Positions 24,073 to 44,389 of a DNA stretch of 64,000 bases are shown piece by piece (the first letter of the stretch is position 1; every line of letters starts with the position of its first letter). The DNA is from Annona cherimola (taxonomy: Eukaryota > Streptophyta > Magnoliopsida > Magnoliales > Annonaceae), in the NCBI GenBank assembly GCA_030490835.1, contig CM059973.1, positions 88,247,641-88,311,640 of the forward strand, given 5' to 3'. Below the pieces are notes generated by a model. The model did not search any database, had not been told where the DNA came from, and was given only the letters and a program-made list of their open reading frames with translations. The position numbers and the translations under genes are program-made.

Positions 24073-26585
24073 ATTAAAGACTAAAAATATAAGATATTAT
24101 TAAAGAACACTCCTTTATAAGATATTATTCTTCACTAGAACTACATAAAGACTAAAAATATTTTTAAAGATCAATTGTTTAAGAAAGATATAAATAAAGG
24201 TGTCTGGTTATCCAATGTAAGTAACTTATAAACAAATATATATATATATATAATACACACACACGATCTTGCTTTTATGCAACTCCATTTTTATATAACT
24301 CCCTCATATTTAAAATATTCATGGTTGATAAAAAATTTACTCCATCTATTGTATGGATTATAAATGCTTGTGTTTTATCTCATTTGCATTCCTTGTCCCA
24401 TGCATGTTATCCCACAATGTCGAAATCGAAATGACTCGATAAATGAGCTAGGCCCATTGATTTAATGGGTAGTCCATATTCAGCTATGTTAAGAGCCCAA
24501 CTGCATTTTAAGTCTTCCAAAATGATATAGGTGGGTTTTATATACTAGCTAGCTGCCAACTCGGATAGGGTGTCGGACCCAATTTAAACTGCTTCAATTC
24601 CACTTTTATGATCCACGGGACAAATACATGTACGATAAAACCATAAACATTTAAAAAATTTATGGCTTCAATAAAATTGAATTTAGTAAACACTCTAATA
24701 CGTCTAAGACCATAAACATTTAAAGAATTTGTGGGTTTAACTTCAATAATATCAAATTTAGTAAAATTTTGTAACTTTTTATGAATTTTTTTTTTTTTGA
24801 AAAAAAAAATAATAAACGCAAAGTTCGCTGTAAAGCATCACTAAAGAAGTAGAATAAGGGCATGTTTGGCCCTGCATTATCTCAGATCACCAATATTTGT
24901 TAAAATTTTCAAAAATATTTCACTGCATACACAAGTACGATAAGCTACTATTAGTAAGAATTTTCACGTTTGTAGAGAAGTTAATCTTTATAATTTCCAC
25001 GAAAGTCATGCTGGCAGTGAAATTTTGCTATGCGTGAACGCTAGATCAAAAGGCCCTTAAAATCAGTTGGCTTCAAAAGTTCAAACCAAGAAGCGAACCT
25101 GTGACACAATAGAAGTCCGTAACACCCAGTCCATAAATCAGTTCTGGACCAGAAAAGGTTAGTCCAACACAATCGAAATCCGAGCATCAAAAATTCCATG
25201 TCGACTGATGGATGGATGGATGGTTAGAGGGACTAAGGCTTTGGGTCTGGCCAGCCTGTTGCAACATGGAATTGGATGATTTTATTTATTTTTTCAACGG
25301 ATTTTACGGAGGGGGAACGTGGTCACATCCCGATGCGGTCCACAAAACTCGGCCTGAAATAAGGTTATCATGATAATCGGATGGGACCGATTATCATATA
25401 TCATTGCAACATTATCAAATGTAGCAAACTTTTTCTCCTTTTGGGACTAAAAACAGAAAGGTAGGGACCACAATAATAGACTTTGGCCCACCAAACCAAT
25501 CATGTGATGTGTTTTTAGGACGACATGCAGTGTCTGGAAATAAGCCGATGGGGATCGAAATGACTAGGGGGAAAGGCATGGGTCATAATTGAACGTTCTG
25601 TGACCAGCAGAGCTGATTTACCGAGTTACAATTTGGCGCATAATTCGAAAGAATCATCGAAATTCCCCATCACACTTCACACCTCAGATCTGTACTGCTG
25701 CTTCAAGCCTAAGCCTATTATAAATTCTTGCACTTCATATTAAGGAATAAACAATATTTCAATGTTGCTGCAATTAGCATTGGAGATTTGTTCACATCTG
25801 TAATATAAATAACCCTACAGGCTAATTGCAATTCGACTATTTAATGAAGGGAGAGACCCACTCACCTTCTACTAATTTTATATATTCCCAGACAATTTAC
25901 ATTGCACAAGACACAATTTTTATGCATTGATGAACATGTTTTAACCACTGGTCTAACATCACTTGCATTCGAAAATGGCGCCACAGAACTCGTAAATATA
26001 CGTGAAAAAAAAAAAAAAAAAAAAAAATCGTAGGCTCATTCAATTTTTAAAAATCGGCCGGAATTTACGACTCAGATCTAACCTTAGTCAGAAAATTGTA
26101 TAAGACGAGGCAACATTAAGCTAGACTTAACGAAATCCAAGTTCGCCGCAGCCAAATAACACTATCAACAAACAACGTCGGTATTACAAGCTTCGTAGTA
26201 ATTCGATCCCTTCTAGTATTAGTGCTATAAGCCCCAACCCCGCTACACCTGCATCCACAAATGTCTCTCCTTCCAGTCGCAGTCGCGAGAGAGGAATTTT
26301 TTTATTAAAAAAAAAATTAATTAATTTTGCTTGAAAACCAAAACAACGGCACAAGTTGCTTAAAATGCTGGAGGTGAGCATTCAGACGTGTCGCAATACA
26401 AAAAAATAATAAAAAAACATTTTTAGTCATATCGAGAACGAGAACACAAACCAGAAAAGAGAATGTGCAAAAACATTAATCGTTGTTAGGAGGAATAAAT
26501 ATCGGAAACAAACAAAGACGAACTCAGAGGTGAAATCTATCGGGTTTGACAATCTCGAATTGTTTTTTCCTGCCCTGCCCTGCTG
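24073..26585. other. Intergenic and CDC48 3' flank
   Basis: No gene recognised. 24265-24410 recalls the end of family F (TTTTATGCAACTCC, TTTATATAACTCC). An A run at about 26008-26028 and the region to 26633 probably include the CDC48 3' UTR and polyadenylation region. Confidence 0.4.
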
Positions 26586-26586
26586 C

Positions 26587-26617
<31 letters not shown>

Positions 26618-26622
26618 AAAAA
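26586..26622. repeat. C22-A15 homopolymer pair in CDC48 3' UTR
   Basis: Twenty-two C (26586-26607) run directly into fifteen A (26608-26622), only 11 bases after the CDC48 stop codon in the gene's direction. The mRNA would carry U15 then G22. Confidence 0.9.
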
Positions 26623-26633
26623 GCTTGTCTACA

Positions 26634-35328
<8,695 letters not shown>

Positions 35329-35599
35329 GACCAAGAATTTTTCCGGTTGCTTTTTCTCTCTAGGTTTGGGAAGAAATAGATAATCGAAACCCTTGCCGTC
35401 TAGAAATATCCGCGGAGTTGGCTTCGATCGCAAGAAAGCAGAGTCAAGCAAGTCGCTTTTATAGGGATGCAAAAAACAGCGAGCAGCAGAAAACGTGCGC
35501 AAACGCGACACGGATACAAGTCGCAGGGCCAGAGACCTGTTTTGTTTAGGAACGATTAATTAATTTTCTCAGTTAGAAGCATCGTAAATTATTTTATTA

Positions 35600-37017
35600 T
35601 CTATTTTAATAATTTAATCATAAAAATCTTTTTAACCATTCAAATTATAAACCTTATTTCCTACCACATACAAAACCTGAGATATACTGAAGATTACGGA
35701 TCGGATTCTCCCAATCCTTCACGGAGCCACTCTTTTTTCTTTTTTACTTTTGAAATTATTTGTAGTCTCGATTATAAACTTTTTACAGACGCAAATTTTT
35801 CATTCTCTCAAGCTTTTAAAATTTTATTTTCTAAATTTTAAAACGAAAAAACTTTTTATGTGCTGTGAATATCGAAAATTTATAGGATTATTTGAATTAT
35901 GTCAATCTAAATCTAGATTATTTACATACATGTCAGCTTAATTTTCATTTTTCTGTCTATGTTGATGAATTTTTTAAAAAAAATTGCTTGTATATTAATT
36001 CCATCAAATTTCACCTGACATATTGTTAACGTAAACACTCCCCTGAGGAAGAGTTGACTCGACTAACTCTTAAACGGAATATTTTATATTTAACAGCTAT
36101 TAGGGGTAACTTCTTTTTACGGGAGCTATTAGGTGTAATTTGAAGGAATTAGCATTGATGCTGAGTTTTTTTAAAATAATTGATGTAAATGCAAAAAAAA
36201 TAAAAAAAATAATAAAACAAGTCAGTATTGGTATAAATAATTTAGTTTTGAATAAGCACAGATTTGAGTAGCCCAAAATAGTATTAAAAATAAAATTGTT
36301 ATAATTTAACTATAAAATCTTTTTAACCATTCAATTTATGAACGTTATTTTACACCACATAAAAAAACCTAAGATATACTTAAGATTACCAATCCAATGC
36401 TCCCAATCCTTTACGGGACCCGTTATTTTTATTTCTTATTTTGAAATTACATATAGTCTTTGGTATAAAATTTTTATAAATGCTATTCTTTATTCTCTTA
36501 AGCTTTTAAAATATTTATTTTTGAAATTTTAAAACGAAAAAGCTTTTTTATGTGTTGGCAATATCAATGTCGGAGAAAATTATAGGATTACCTGAATCCG
36601 TGTCAATCTAAAACTAGATTATTTACGTACATGTCAGCTTAATTTTTACCAACGATTCTCTATCAATTCCATCAAATTTCACCTCACTCATCGATGACTC
36701 AATTGTCCAGTCAACTCTTAATGGGGTATTTTATATTTAACGAGTATTAGGTGTAACTTTTTTTTATGGGAGCTATTAGGTGTAAATTTTTTTATTGATG
36801 GTTATACAACTTGATAATTTTCATATTAAAATTTACCACATTCACAACACACACACTCTGAAGGAATTTTTTTATGGTAGCTATTAGGTAAGTTTTTTTA
36901 AAAAATAGCTGGTGTAAATGAAAAAATAAAACAAGTCTGTATAGATATAAAGAAATTAAAATTGAATAAGCACGGATGTGAGTGACCCAAAATAGTATTA
37001 AAAGATAAAATTGTTGT
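35600..37017. repeat. Diverged 691-bp direct tandem repeat
   Basis: Unit 1 (about 35600-36300) and unit 2 (about 36300-37017) share ATCTTTTTAACCATTCAA, AGATATAC.GAAGATTAC, CTCCCAATCCTT.ACGG, TCAATCTAAA.CTAGATTATT, GGGAGCTATTAGGTGTAA and CCCAAAATAGTATTAAAA. All are offset by about 691 bases. Non-coding. It lies upstream of CDC48. Confidence 0.7.
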
Positions 37018-38451
37018 ACTTTCGAAAATAAAATATTGTACTGTAAATGCAAATAATATTTTTAAAAATATTATTATAAACGGAAGATAATATTTTTAAA
37101 ATGATCTCATTCCATTCATGCTCTTTGTACGCGGCAGAAAAGGCAAAATGGGAGGGAGGAAAACAATCCTTCCCGAAAAAACTCACTTAAAAATATAGAA
37201 AAACTATCCTCCCGGAAAAAATTCACTTAAAATTATAGAAAAAAATCTAAAATTACAAATGATGCTGAAAAAATAAAATTTCGTGCTCCTTAAATAAAAG
37301 CTTGCCTCTTTCGTATAAAATTTTCGACAATACTTACAATCATCATGCTTTCAATGAAGTTGTTATCTACTCTTATCAAAAATAAAATAAAATAAAGTTG
37401 TCATCTACTACATAAAAAGACAATTTGTGGAACCAAAAATTTTCTAATTAAAATAATATAAATTTCATATATACATACGAATTTTAACATTTTCAAATAT
37501 TCCTACATTTTTATCTAAAATTTTACTGATACTTGTGTCATCATAGAGTCGTTAGAGGGCCATTAGCCCATTGCAAAATGACAATTATGCAAAAGCAAGT
37601 TTGCCTAAAAAGCTAAAAAATTATAATTAAATAATATATGATTTTACAACTGCAAAAGTGTTAGGGATGACCATGTTCACCATTAGATTAGAAGCCAACG
37701 ATTCTTTTAATAGATCATTAGCAATATGGGTATGAATAAAATTTTAAATAAAATACATGAGCATGTTGATCATTTTTTAAAGTCCATGAATATAAGTGGA
37801 ATTAAATTTAAAATTCATAAATATAAGTTACATATTTCCTTGAAACTATTCAATAGAGTTGAAAATTTGGGTAGCTTAACTCGTTAGAATTTCAGGCTTG
37901 TTCTTTAATTTCAACATAGGGAGATTTTACCGCATCTCAAACTAACCTGACCCGATCTACATGGTGCGAATTATTTTAAATAAACCACATAACTTGTTCA
38001 TGTGAATAAGATTTGTAGAATATACAATTTTAGTTTCATGACTTGTTAATAGAAATGTGGTATACATGAATGCCTATCTGATTTTATAAGTTGTTTATAT
38101 AAATATATGTGTATTTCTTAATTCTATACGCGTTATTCAAGTTATATTCTACTTATGGCTTTTAAAAAAACAATATTGTTGTTGTTTGCACTTTTTAAAC
38201 ACAAATATTATCGCTTTACATGTCTAGCAATTTTAATCGTGATTCAAAGTTTTAAATTCAAGTTATTTTTTGTCGAAGGTAAATACTCGTATTCATTGAG
38301 GTTAAGTTGCAGACATAATTATTAAAAAACGTTTTGCTAACGCTTTTGTTATAGTAATTATATGTTTGCTTTCAATTAATAGTGAACTATTAGTGCATTC
38401 AACCCTTTTTTGATGAATGATGCATTCAATCTTTTAATTTTATCACAAGAG
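37018..38451. other. Intergenic with a diverged MITE G-like copy
   Basis: About 37460-37845 has AATTTCATATATACATACG on the left and ATATAAGTTACATATTTCC on the right with an ACAATTATGCAAAAGCA interior, as in family G. The rest shows nothing. Confidence 0.4.
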
Positions 38452-38738
38452 CGTGTTTGGCTTAAGATACAAATTTTTACCCGGAACTTTTTACTTTTTG
38501 TGGCCATCATATTTTTAAATATTTTTATGTATTTTTATGTATTTTTCTATACATATTAGCATACTTTTCAAGCATTGTTATATAATTATTCATACAATTA
38601 ACATATATATTTTAAAATTTTTCTATTTATCTCCATCACACCATTGTCATATCACAATATGTTACTCCATTTCAAAAATTTATATATAAATTTTTTTTAT
38701 CCAAAATTTTACCATTTCCCAAACACTTTCAAACGCAC
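38452..38738. mobile_element. MITE family A, diverged copy
   Basis: Left end GCGTGTTTGGCTTAAG and right end AAACGCACCTTAA. The interior retains TCAAGCATTGTTATATAA and CATATATATTTTAAAATTTTT. Confidence 0.6.
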
Positions 38739-39207
38739 CTTAAATGTAATTTTACTTTGACCTGCATGTAATTTTTTAAAGCTATTCACACATTATTGTG
38801 CCTTGTCAACACCACCATACATCTTGAAACTAATTTAAAGTTTGCATAAAGCGTGTTGAAGAAAAGCTAAAGCTTGACTAACCTTCTTGTGGCCCGGTTT
38901 TAAAAGTAAGATCAAACAACTTTTTAAAAAAGTCAAGTCGGCGTTGAACCATCCTAACTTATTTTGATTTGCATTCATACTATTCAAACATAAAGTAAAT
39001 AATCAATCTATAGTATCGAATAATTTAAGAGTTATGCTAGAGTTAAATTGTTTTAATTAAAGAAATTTTGGATGATAAATTTGTCTTTTGAATAGATTAT
39101 ACGATGAGCTATATTGATGATATAAGTATAATAGAAATTTGCTGTGAAATTTTGCAACCGAGAAGTAAAAATGTGAAGCATTTTAGGTATATTAAAATTA
39201 GAATTTT

Positions 39208-39680
39208 TTGCAAACATACCTGCAAGGTTTAATCAATATTGTGTTTATGTCCCTAAATTTACTGAAATTACAAATACACCTATGAGTTTGGCATGAAATT
39301 GCAAACATATCCCTTCCATAAATTTTTTTTGTTGAATAACAATAATGCCCATTAAGTTAAATAGTACATTTGCAATTTTTGAAATGTCATAAACACATAC
39401 GTGAAAATCTAAAACAGCAATACATGTATAATTAAATAAAAAAATAATATATGTAACAAAATATAAAATAAAGAAATAATAAATATGTCTATAAAATTAA
39501 AAAAAGCAAGTTTATCAATTGGGTTAAAGGTATTATCATTTTATGGAAAAATCTAATAACATTATAATCGAAGGAACACAGTTATACTTTTATGCAAAAT
39601 TTATAGGTATATTTGTACTTTTAACAAATTTAAGAACGTAAATATAGTTTTGTTTAAGCTTTGAAGGCATATTTGCACCC
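39208..39680. mobile_element. MITE family H/I-like
   Basis: The left arm GCAAACATACCTGCAAGG...ATTGTGTTTATGTCCCTAAA and the right arm AACGTAAATATAGTTTTG...GAAGGCATATTTGCACC are inverted. The interior has CAAATACACCTATGAGT. Confidence 0.55.
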
Positions 39681-39696
39681 CAAAAAAACCATTAAA

Positions 39697-39987
39697 GGGT
39701 GTGTTTGGTTGGAGGTAAAACTTTTGATGAAAAGTTTTAAAGGTAGAAGTTGTCAAATTGATAGAAAATAATGTGATATAATATGGGTAATGATGAGGAG
39801 TAAAGAGAATAAAGTTAAAATAGATAGGTTAGTTGTATGGGTAGTTGTGTAGAAATGATTGAAAAGTAGGGTAGTTTGTATAAAAAAATGTGAAAAAATA
39901 ATTAAAAAATAGAGTAGTTACAAAGAGTGAAAAATTTTGTGTTGAAAAGTTGTAATTTACAAGTTTTGGCCCCGAACAAACGCACCC
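39697..39987. mobile_element. MITE family A abutting the PPR gene
   Basis: Ends are GGGTGTGTTT (39697-39706) and AAACGCACCC (39978-39987). The interior has AAAACTTTTGATGAAAAGTT, AAGTTAAAATAGATAGGTTA and GTGTAGAAATGATTGAAAAG. It ends 14 bases before the nearest ATG (40002) at the PPR locus. Confidence 0.85.
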
Positions 39988-40050
39988 AAAATTAAAGGCA
40001 AATGTTTTTCAGGACACGAGAAATTTTCTCTTTTTCATGTCATAATCTTC

Positions 40051-42243
40051 GTGCAGTTCTGCACGCCGGAACCTCCGACCCTGAATCTGGCGCCAAACGC
40101 CATTTCGAAGTGCCTATCGCTCCTACCAAACTGCAATACCTCTCAAAAATTCAAGCCCATTTTCTCCCGGCTGATCGTTTTAGGCCTCTTCCACAACACA
40201 CTCGCACTCACCAAAACAGCCTCCTTTTGTTTACATTCCAGCCCAGAAATTTTACACCACCTCCCGTTACTTCTTAACCATGCAGAGGAACCCCACACGT
40301 TCCTGTGGAATACTGTTATCAGAGGATGGGAGCAGAGATCAGACCCTTGGGAGGCCCTGCGCGTGTATCGTAGGATGGCTAAAAATGGGGTCTCGCCTGA
40401 TAAATTCACATTCCCTTTGGTGCTTAGAGCTTGTGGCAAGGCATTGGCCGTCGGCGAAGGGGAGCAAATCCATTGCAGGATTATGAAGAGCCCCCACCAG
40501 GTCGACGTTTTTGTTGGCTGTTTTATCATCTTCATGTATGCCAAGTGCTGGAGAATTGACGATGCACGTGGCGTGTTTGATTTTGCTCCTCATAAAAATG
40601 TGTTTTTCTGGAATATGTTGATTGATGGTTATGTTAAAGTTGAGAACGCTGAAGTTGCTCGGCAGCTGTTTGATAGGATGCCGGAACGGGACCTCTTCTC
40701 TTGGAATATTATGATTGATGGGTACGTGAAACGTGGGTGCGTGGATGATGCACGGTGCTTATTTGATCAGATGCCAGCGAGGGATGTGGTTTCGTGGAAT
40801 ACTATGATTTCTGGGTATGCTAGACGTGGGGATGTGAGGGTAGCAAGAGAATTGTTCGATGAGATGCCACTTAGGGATGTCGTGACATGGACAACTATTA
40901 TAGATGCTTATATGAAGCGAGGAGATATGAGCATTGCACATTGCTTATTTGAGAAAATGCCTCATAAGACCTTGGTCACTTGGAACTCTACGATCCATGG
41001 GTATGCCAAGTGTGGTGACATCAGAGCCGCTCTACAACTGTTTGAACTAATGCCACAAAAGAGCTCGACTTCATGGAATATCATGCTTGATGCTTATGTT
41101 AAACGTGGGACGATGGAAGATGCATGTGAACTCTTTGATAAAATGCGAGTCAGGGACATATTCTCTTGGAATATTATGATTGATGGGTTTGTGAGAGTTG
41201 GGTGGATGAGCAATGCACTGGAGTTTTTTTATTCCATGCCCTATAGGGATGTTGTTACTTGGAATGTGATCATTGCTGGGTACAAGCAGAATGGCTATGC
41301 TAAGCAGGCCATTGATCTCTTTCACCATATGCTAATTGTTGGAGAGAGGCCTGATGGTTCTACTTTGGCAATTGTTCTCTCTGCTGTAGCCGCGTTAGGC
41401 ATTTTTCCTCAAGGTAGATGGATTCATGCCTACATTGATAAGAACAAAATTCCTTTGGATGGCATTCTTGGAGTCGCACTCATAGACATGTACTGTAAGT
41501 GTGGGCATGTGGATGTTGCTCTTCATGTCTTCAACACACTTACCCATAAAACCAAAGACCATTGGAATTCTATGATATCTGGATTTGCAATAAACGGATG
41601 TGGCTACAAGGCCCTTCTCCTGTTTGAGGACATGCAACGTTTGCATATAGAGCCTGATGAGATTACTTTCATAGGTGTCTTAAGTGCTTGCAGTCATTCA
41701 GGTTTAGTAGATGATGGTTGCCGCTGCTTTGAGCTTATGAGATTTAAATATAGGATTGTACCAAGGATTCAACACTTTGGTTGTATGGTTGACCTTTTAA
41801 GTCGTGCTGGCCGTTTAGAAGATGCAAAGCAACTAGCAGTAGACATGCCAATGAGGCCAAATGACATAATATGGAGAGCCCTCCTCGGTGCATCCAAAAA
41901 TCACTGCAATATTAACATTGCTGAGCAGGCAGCAAAGAACTTGGTTGCATTGGATCCACATGACAGAAGTTCCTATATCCTCTTGGCTAATATATATGGC
42001 GCTGCAGAGCAATGGGACAGTATGTCAAAGTTAAGGGAGATGATGAAAAAAAGAGGGATAGTGAAGATGCCTGGGTGTTCTTCAGTTGAAGTAAATGGTA
42101 ATGTTCATGAATTCATTGTGGGAGATGTGTCACATCCTTGCATCATGGAGATGCATCTATTATTGAGTGAAATGAATGAAGCACTAGTGTCTGCTGGATA
42201 TACTCCAAACAACAACCATTTGTTGTCTGACATTGATGCCTAG
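40051..42243 (+). CDS. PLS-class PPR protein, E+ subgroup, CRR4-like
   Basis: The frame is open from about 39946 to the stop at 42241-42243, but has no in-frame ATG before about codon 110. Position 40051 is a GTG, so the start is unresolved. Residues about 20-50 resemble the usual PPR N-terminus (LLPNCNTSQ...LIVLGLF). P/L/S motifs follow, with seven consecutive 31-residue S-type repeats of the WNIMIDGYVKRG...ARxLFDxMPxRD form (about 195-410), then P-L-S. An E/E+ extension with PGCSSVEVNGNVHEFIVGD ends about residue 725; there is no DYW domain. Such proteins bind organellar RNA in a sequence-specific manner and recruit editing factors. The C-terminal half resembles my memory of Arabidopsis CRR4 (At2g45350, plastid ndhD editing); orthology is inference. 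Body firm, start uncertain. Confidence 0.88.
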   Translation: MQFCTPEPPTLNLAPNAISKCLSLLPNCNTSQKFKPIFSRLIVLGLFHNTLALTKTASFCLHSSPEILHHLPLLLNHAEEPHTFLWNTVIRGWEQRSDPWEALRVYRRMAKNGVSPDKFTFPLVLRACGKALAVGEGEQIHCRIMKSPHQVDVFVGCFIIFMYAKCWRIDDARGVFDFAPHKNVFFWNMLIDGYVKVENAEVARQLFDRMPERDLFSWNIMIDGYVKRGCVDDARCLFDQMPARDVVSWNTMISGYARRGDVRVARELFDEMPLRDVVTWTTIIDAYMKRGDMSIAHCLFEKMPHKTLVTWNSTIHGYAKCGDIRAALQLFELMPQKSSTSWNIMLDAYVKRGTMEDACELFDKMRVRDIFSWNIMIDGFVRVGWMSNALEFFYSMPYRDVVTWNVIIAGYKQNGYAKQAIDLFHHMLIVGERPDGSTLAIVLSAVAALGIFPQGRWIHAYIDKNKIPLDGILGVALIDMYCKCGHVDVALHVFNTLTHKTKDHWNSMISGFAINGCGYKALLLFEDMQRLHIEPDEITFIGVLSACSHSGLVDDGCRCFELMRFKYRIVPRIQHFGCMVDLLSRAGRLEDAKQLAVDMPMRPNDIIWRALLGASKNHCNINIAEQAAKNLVALDPHDRSSYILLANIYGAAEQWDSMSKLREMMKKRGIVKMPGCSSVEVNGNVHEFIVGDVSHPCIMEMHLLLSEMNEALVSAGYTPNNNHLLSDIDA

Positions 42244-42463
42244 CAGAATTCTGCATACAGATTATTTAAGCTAGGCGGTATCACCTCTTCGTTTATACAA
42301 TATACTGGCTGGATTTGTAATGTTGTTGTTAGATTTCTTTCCAAGAATCCGAGGCGAGCCCTATATTTTAGGTGATTGGGTTGGTGATTGAAGGGTGAAG
42401 TTTCCGTAGATACTCGGATTTCTCGGTTAAGCCTAAATGCACCTAGGGTGCACTTAGGCTCTA

Positions 42464-43026
42464 GGCTCGGTGCACACGGGTGCATTTAACCCATTTTTAA
42501 AATTTTTCTTACAAAACTGTTAATCTAAAGTTGCGTTTGGTAATGAATAAAACTTTTGATGAAAAATTTTGGAAAGTAAAAATTGTCAAATGATGTGATA
42601 TAATAAGGATAATGATAAGTAGTAAAGAAGATAAAGTTAAAATAGATAGGTTAGTTGTGTGAATAGTTGTGTAGAAATGATTAAAAAGTAGGGTAGTTGT
42701 ACAGGAAAATGTGAAAAAATGATTAAAAAATATGATAGTTATGGAGAGTGAAAAGTTTTAACCTGATATTTTTTATCAATTGATAAACACACCCTTAGTG
42801 TATATAACATGTGTATCAATTTTTACCATTTTTGAAGATTTTTAGGTTTTTTGGTTTTTTTAAAATTAGTGGTATTTTTAGTAATTTTAAAAAATAAAAA
42901 AATTTAAAATTTTCCAAAAATGGTAAAAATGAATACACATGTTAAATATATTTAGATTTATAATTGTGTAAAAAAAATTCAAAAAAAAATTTAAAAATGA
43001 GTATTTGCACTTTGGTGCACCAAGCC
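42464..43026. mobile_element. MITE family B, copy 2, interrupted by a family A MITE
   Basis: Ends are GGCTCGGTGCAC (42464-42475) and GTGCACCAAGCC (43015-43026). The interior palindrome GGTATTTTTAGTAATTTTAA is as in 13814-14151. The GTTAATCTAAG...TGTATATAACATG sequence is split by the element at 42530-42795. Confidence 0.7.
42530..42795. mobile_element. MITE family A nested in family B
   Basis: It begins GTTGCGTTTGG, contains AAAACTTTTGATGAAAAATT and AAGTTAAAATAGATAGGTTA, and ends AAACACACCC. It splits the flanking family B sequence, so it inserted later. Confidence 0.75.
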
Positions 43027-43044
43027 GGAGTGCACCTGGGTGCA

Positions 43045-43880
43045 TGAAATAATGGCCATGGATTTCTCGCTGATGTTCAAGTTTTCACACTACAAGATCC
43101 TGTCCATTTTTGAAGGTTCGCAAAAGTGGGATGGATGGCATGAAATCCTTGCTATAATTCCATTTTATGGAATGAAATAGCCTTCTCATCCATTTAAGTG
43201 ATGTTTTAAAGATTGTTCTTGGCAAGTTTTTGTCTAAACATGGGATGAAGATGCAAGGGAGAATATGTCGGTTGTGGCTCAGGAAGATGGACTTGGTAGT
43301 TCCTCATTCACAAGTCTTGTGTTCTAGCTGCATTATTAATCAACTATTAAGTGTCTACGCTCACCTGGTATAATCACCTATATTTGTTTCTCTGACAGCA
43401 TGAAGACAACAAGATACTCAAGTTCCAGTTATTCTGTGTGAGTGGTCATAACAAAGATAAGTTGAGTTACTTGTCTGGTCCGCACTTCCCAAAGATTTCT
43501 TGAATGCAATGGTAGAGATGCTTGACAAAAATATTGACTATTTAGCATTCCATGCACCTTGCAAGCCATGGAGGTCAACTACCAAAGACGCGCTACTGTA
43601 ATACCCTCAGTAACTGCCGTTGCTACTGCTCCCAAAGTGTGAGCATGGATGAGCACATATTTCATAATAACAACATCTTTCAGCTTGGGTTGTCAAAAGC
43701 TTCTCAAAGCCCATGGCTTCGTGGATCTCCCGGTGGCTGACTACTTTCATTGCACGAGTCACACATCACCAAGGCTGAAACTGGTTTTCCTTCTCACAAC
43801 CTTTCCTACCGTGCTGCCTTTGATGAATCTCGTGGTTAGAATACAGAGCTCTGTTTGTGACGACAGGTGAGGTGTACAGT
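43045..43880 (+). other. GC-richer region downstream of the PPR gene, possibly spliced 3' UTR
   Basis: Base composition is closer to transcribed DNA than to the surrounding intergenic sequence, with donor-like and acceptor-like sites (for example TTTGTTTCTCTGACAG ending near 43400). Short open frames (43552-43740, 43649-43870) have no recognised homology. It may be a 3' UTR with introns, or an old gene fragment. Confidence 0.3.
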
Positions 43881-43924
43881 AGCAACAAAGTTTTGTGGAG
43901 CACTTCATCTTATATATATATAAA

Positions 43925-44235
43925 TATATATAAAGGAGTAATCAAGTTTGATATAAATAATCTACTTCACCCATTGTATTTAGAATAATGTATTCTATTA
44001 TCATATCAATTTTTATCCCAATCGGATATGTGTATGAACTCTATTTGAAAATGGTACAAATTCAACGTAATAAAATAGTTTGATATAAATAACAACTTTG
44101 AAGTGTTTTTTTCAACAACTAGACCATCTAAAGTATAATTTACATATGGGTAAATAATTGTATAAAGTTTTATTGCATTTTAATATGTGTGAGATCCATT
44201 TTTTGGGCAATTGCACTGGAATAGCCATTATGTAT
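43925..44235. mobile_element. MITE family E, diverged copy
   Basis: CACCCATTGTATTTAGAATA, ATCAATTTTTATCCCAATC and TTTTTTTCAACAACTAGACC follow the same order as the units at 16591-18115. The right end keeps GGCAATTGCACTG. Confidence 0.65.
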
Positions 44236-44389
44236 ATATCTATATAAATGGTTGTTCAATTTGGGAATCGTACTTTAAAATATCTTTTTTTTTCTTCATC
44301 TAATTATTATAAATTAAACCCATAAGAACTCTCACAATTTTTTTAACAAATCAACCCTTGTAAATTGTTGCAAATTTTCCTCACGGCAT

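Noticed and set aside
40002..40277. ATG-initiated 91-codon frame overlapping the PPR 5' end
   Set aside because: The overlapping frame, not this one, carries PPR family residues. I treat its ATG only as a possible lost start, not as a separate gene.
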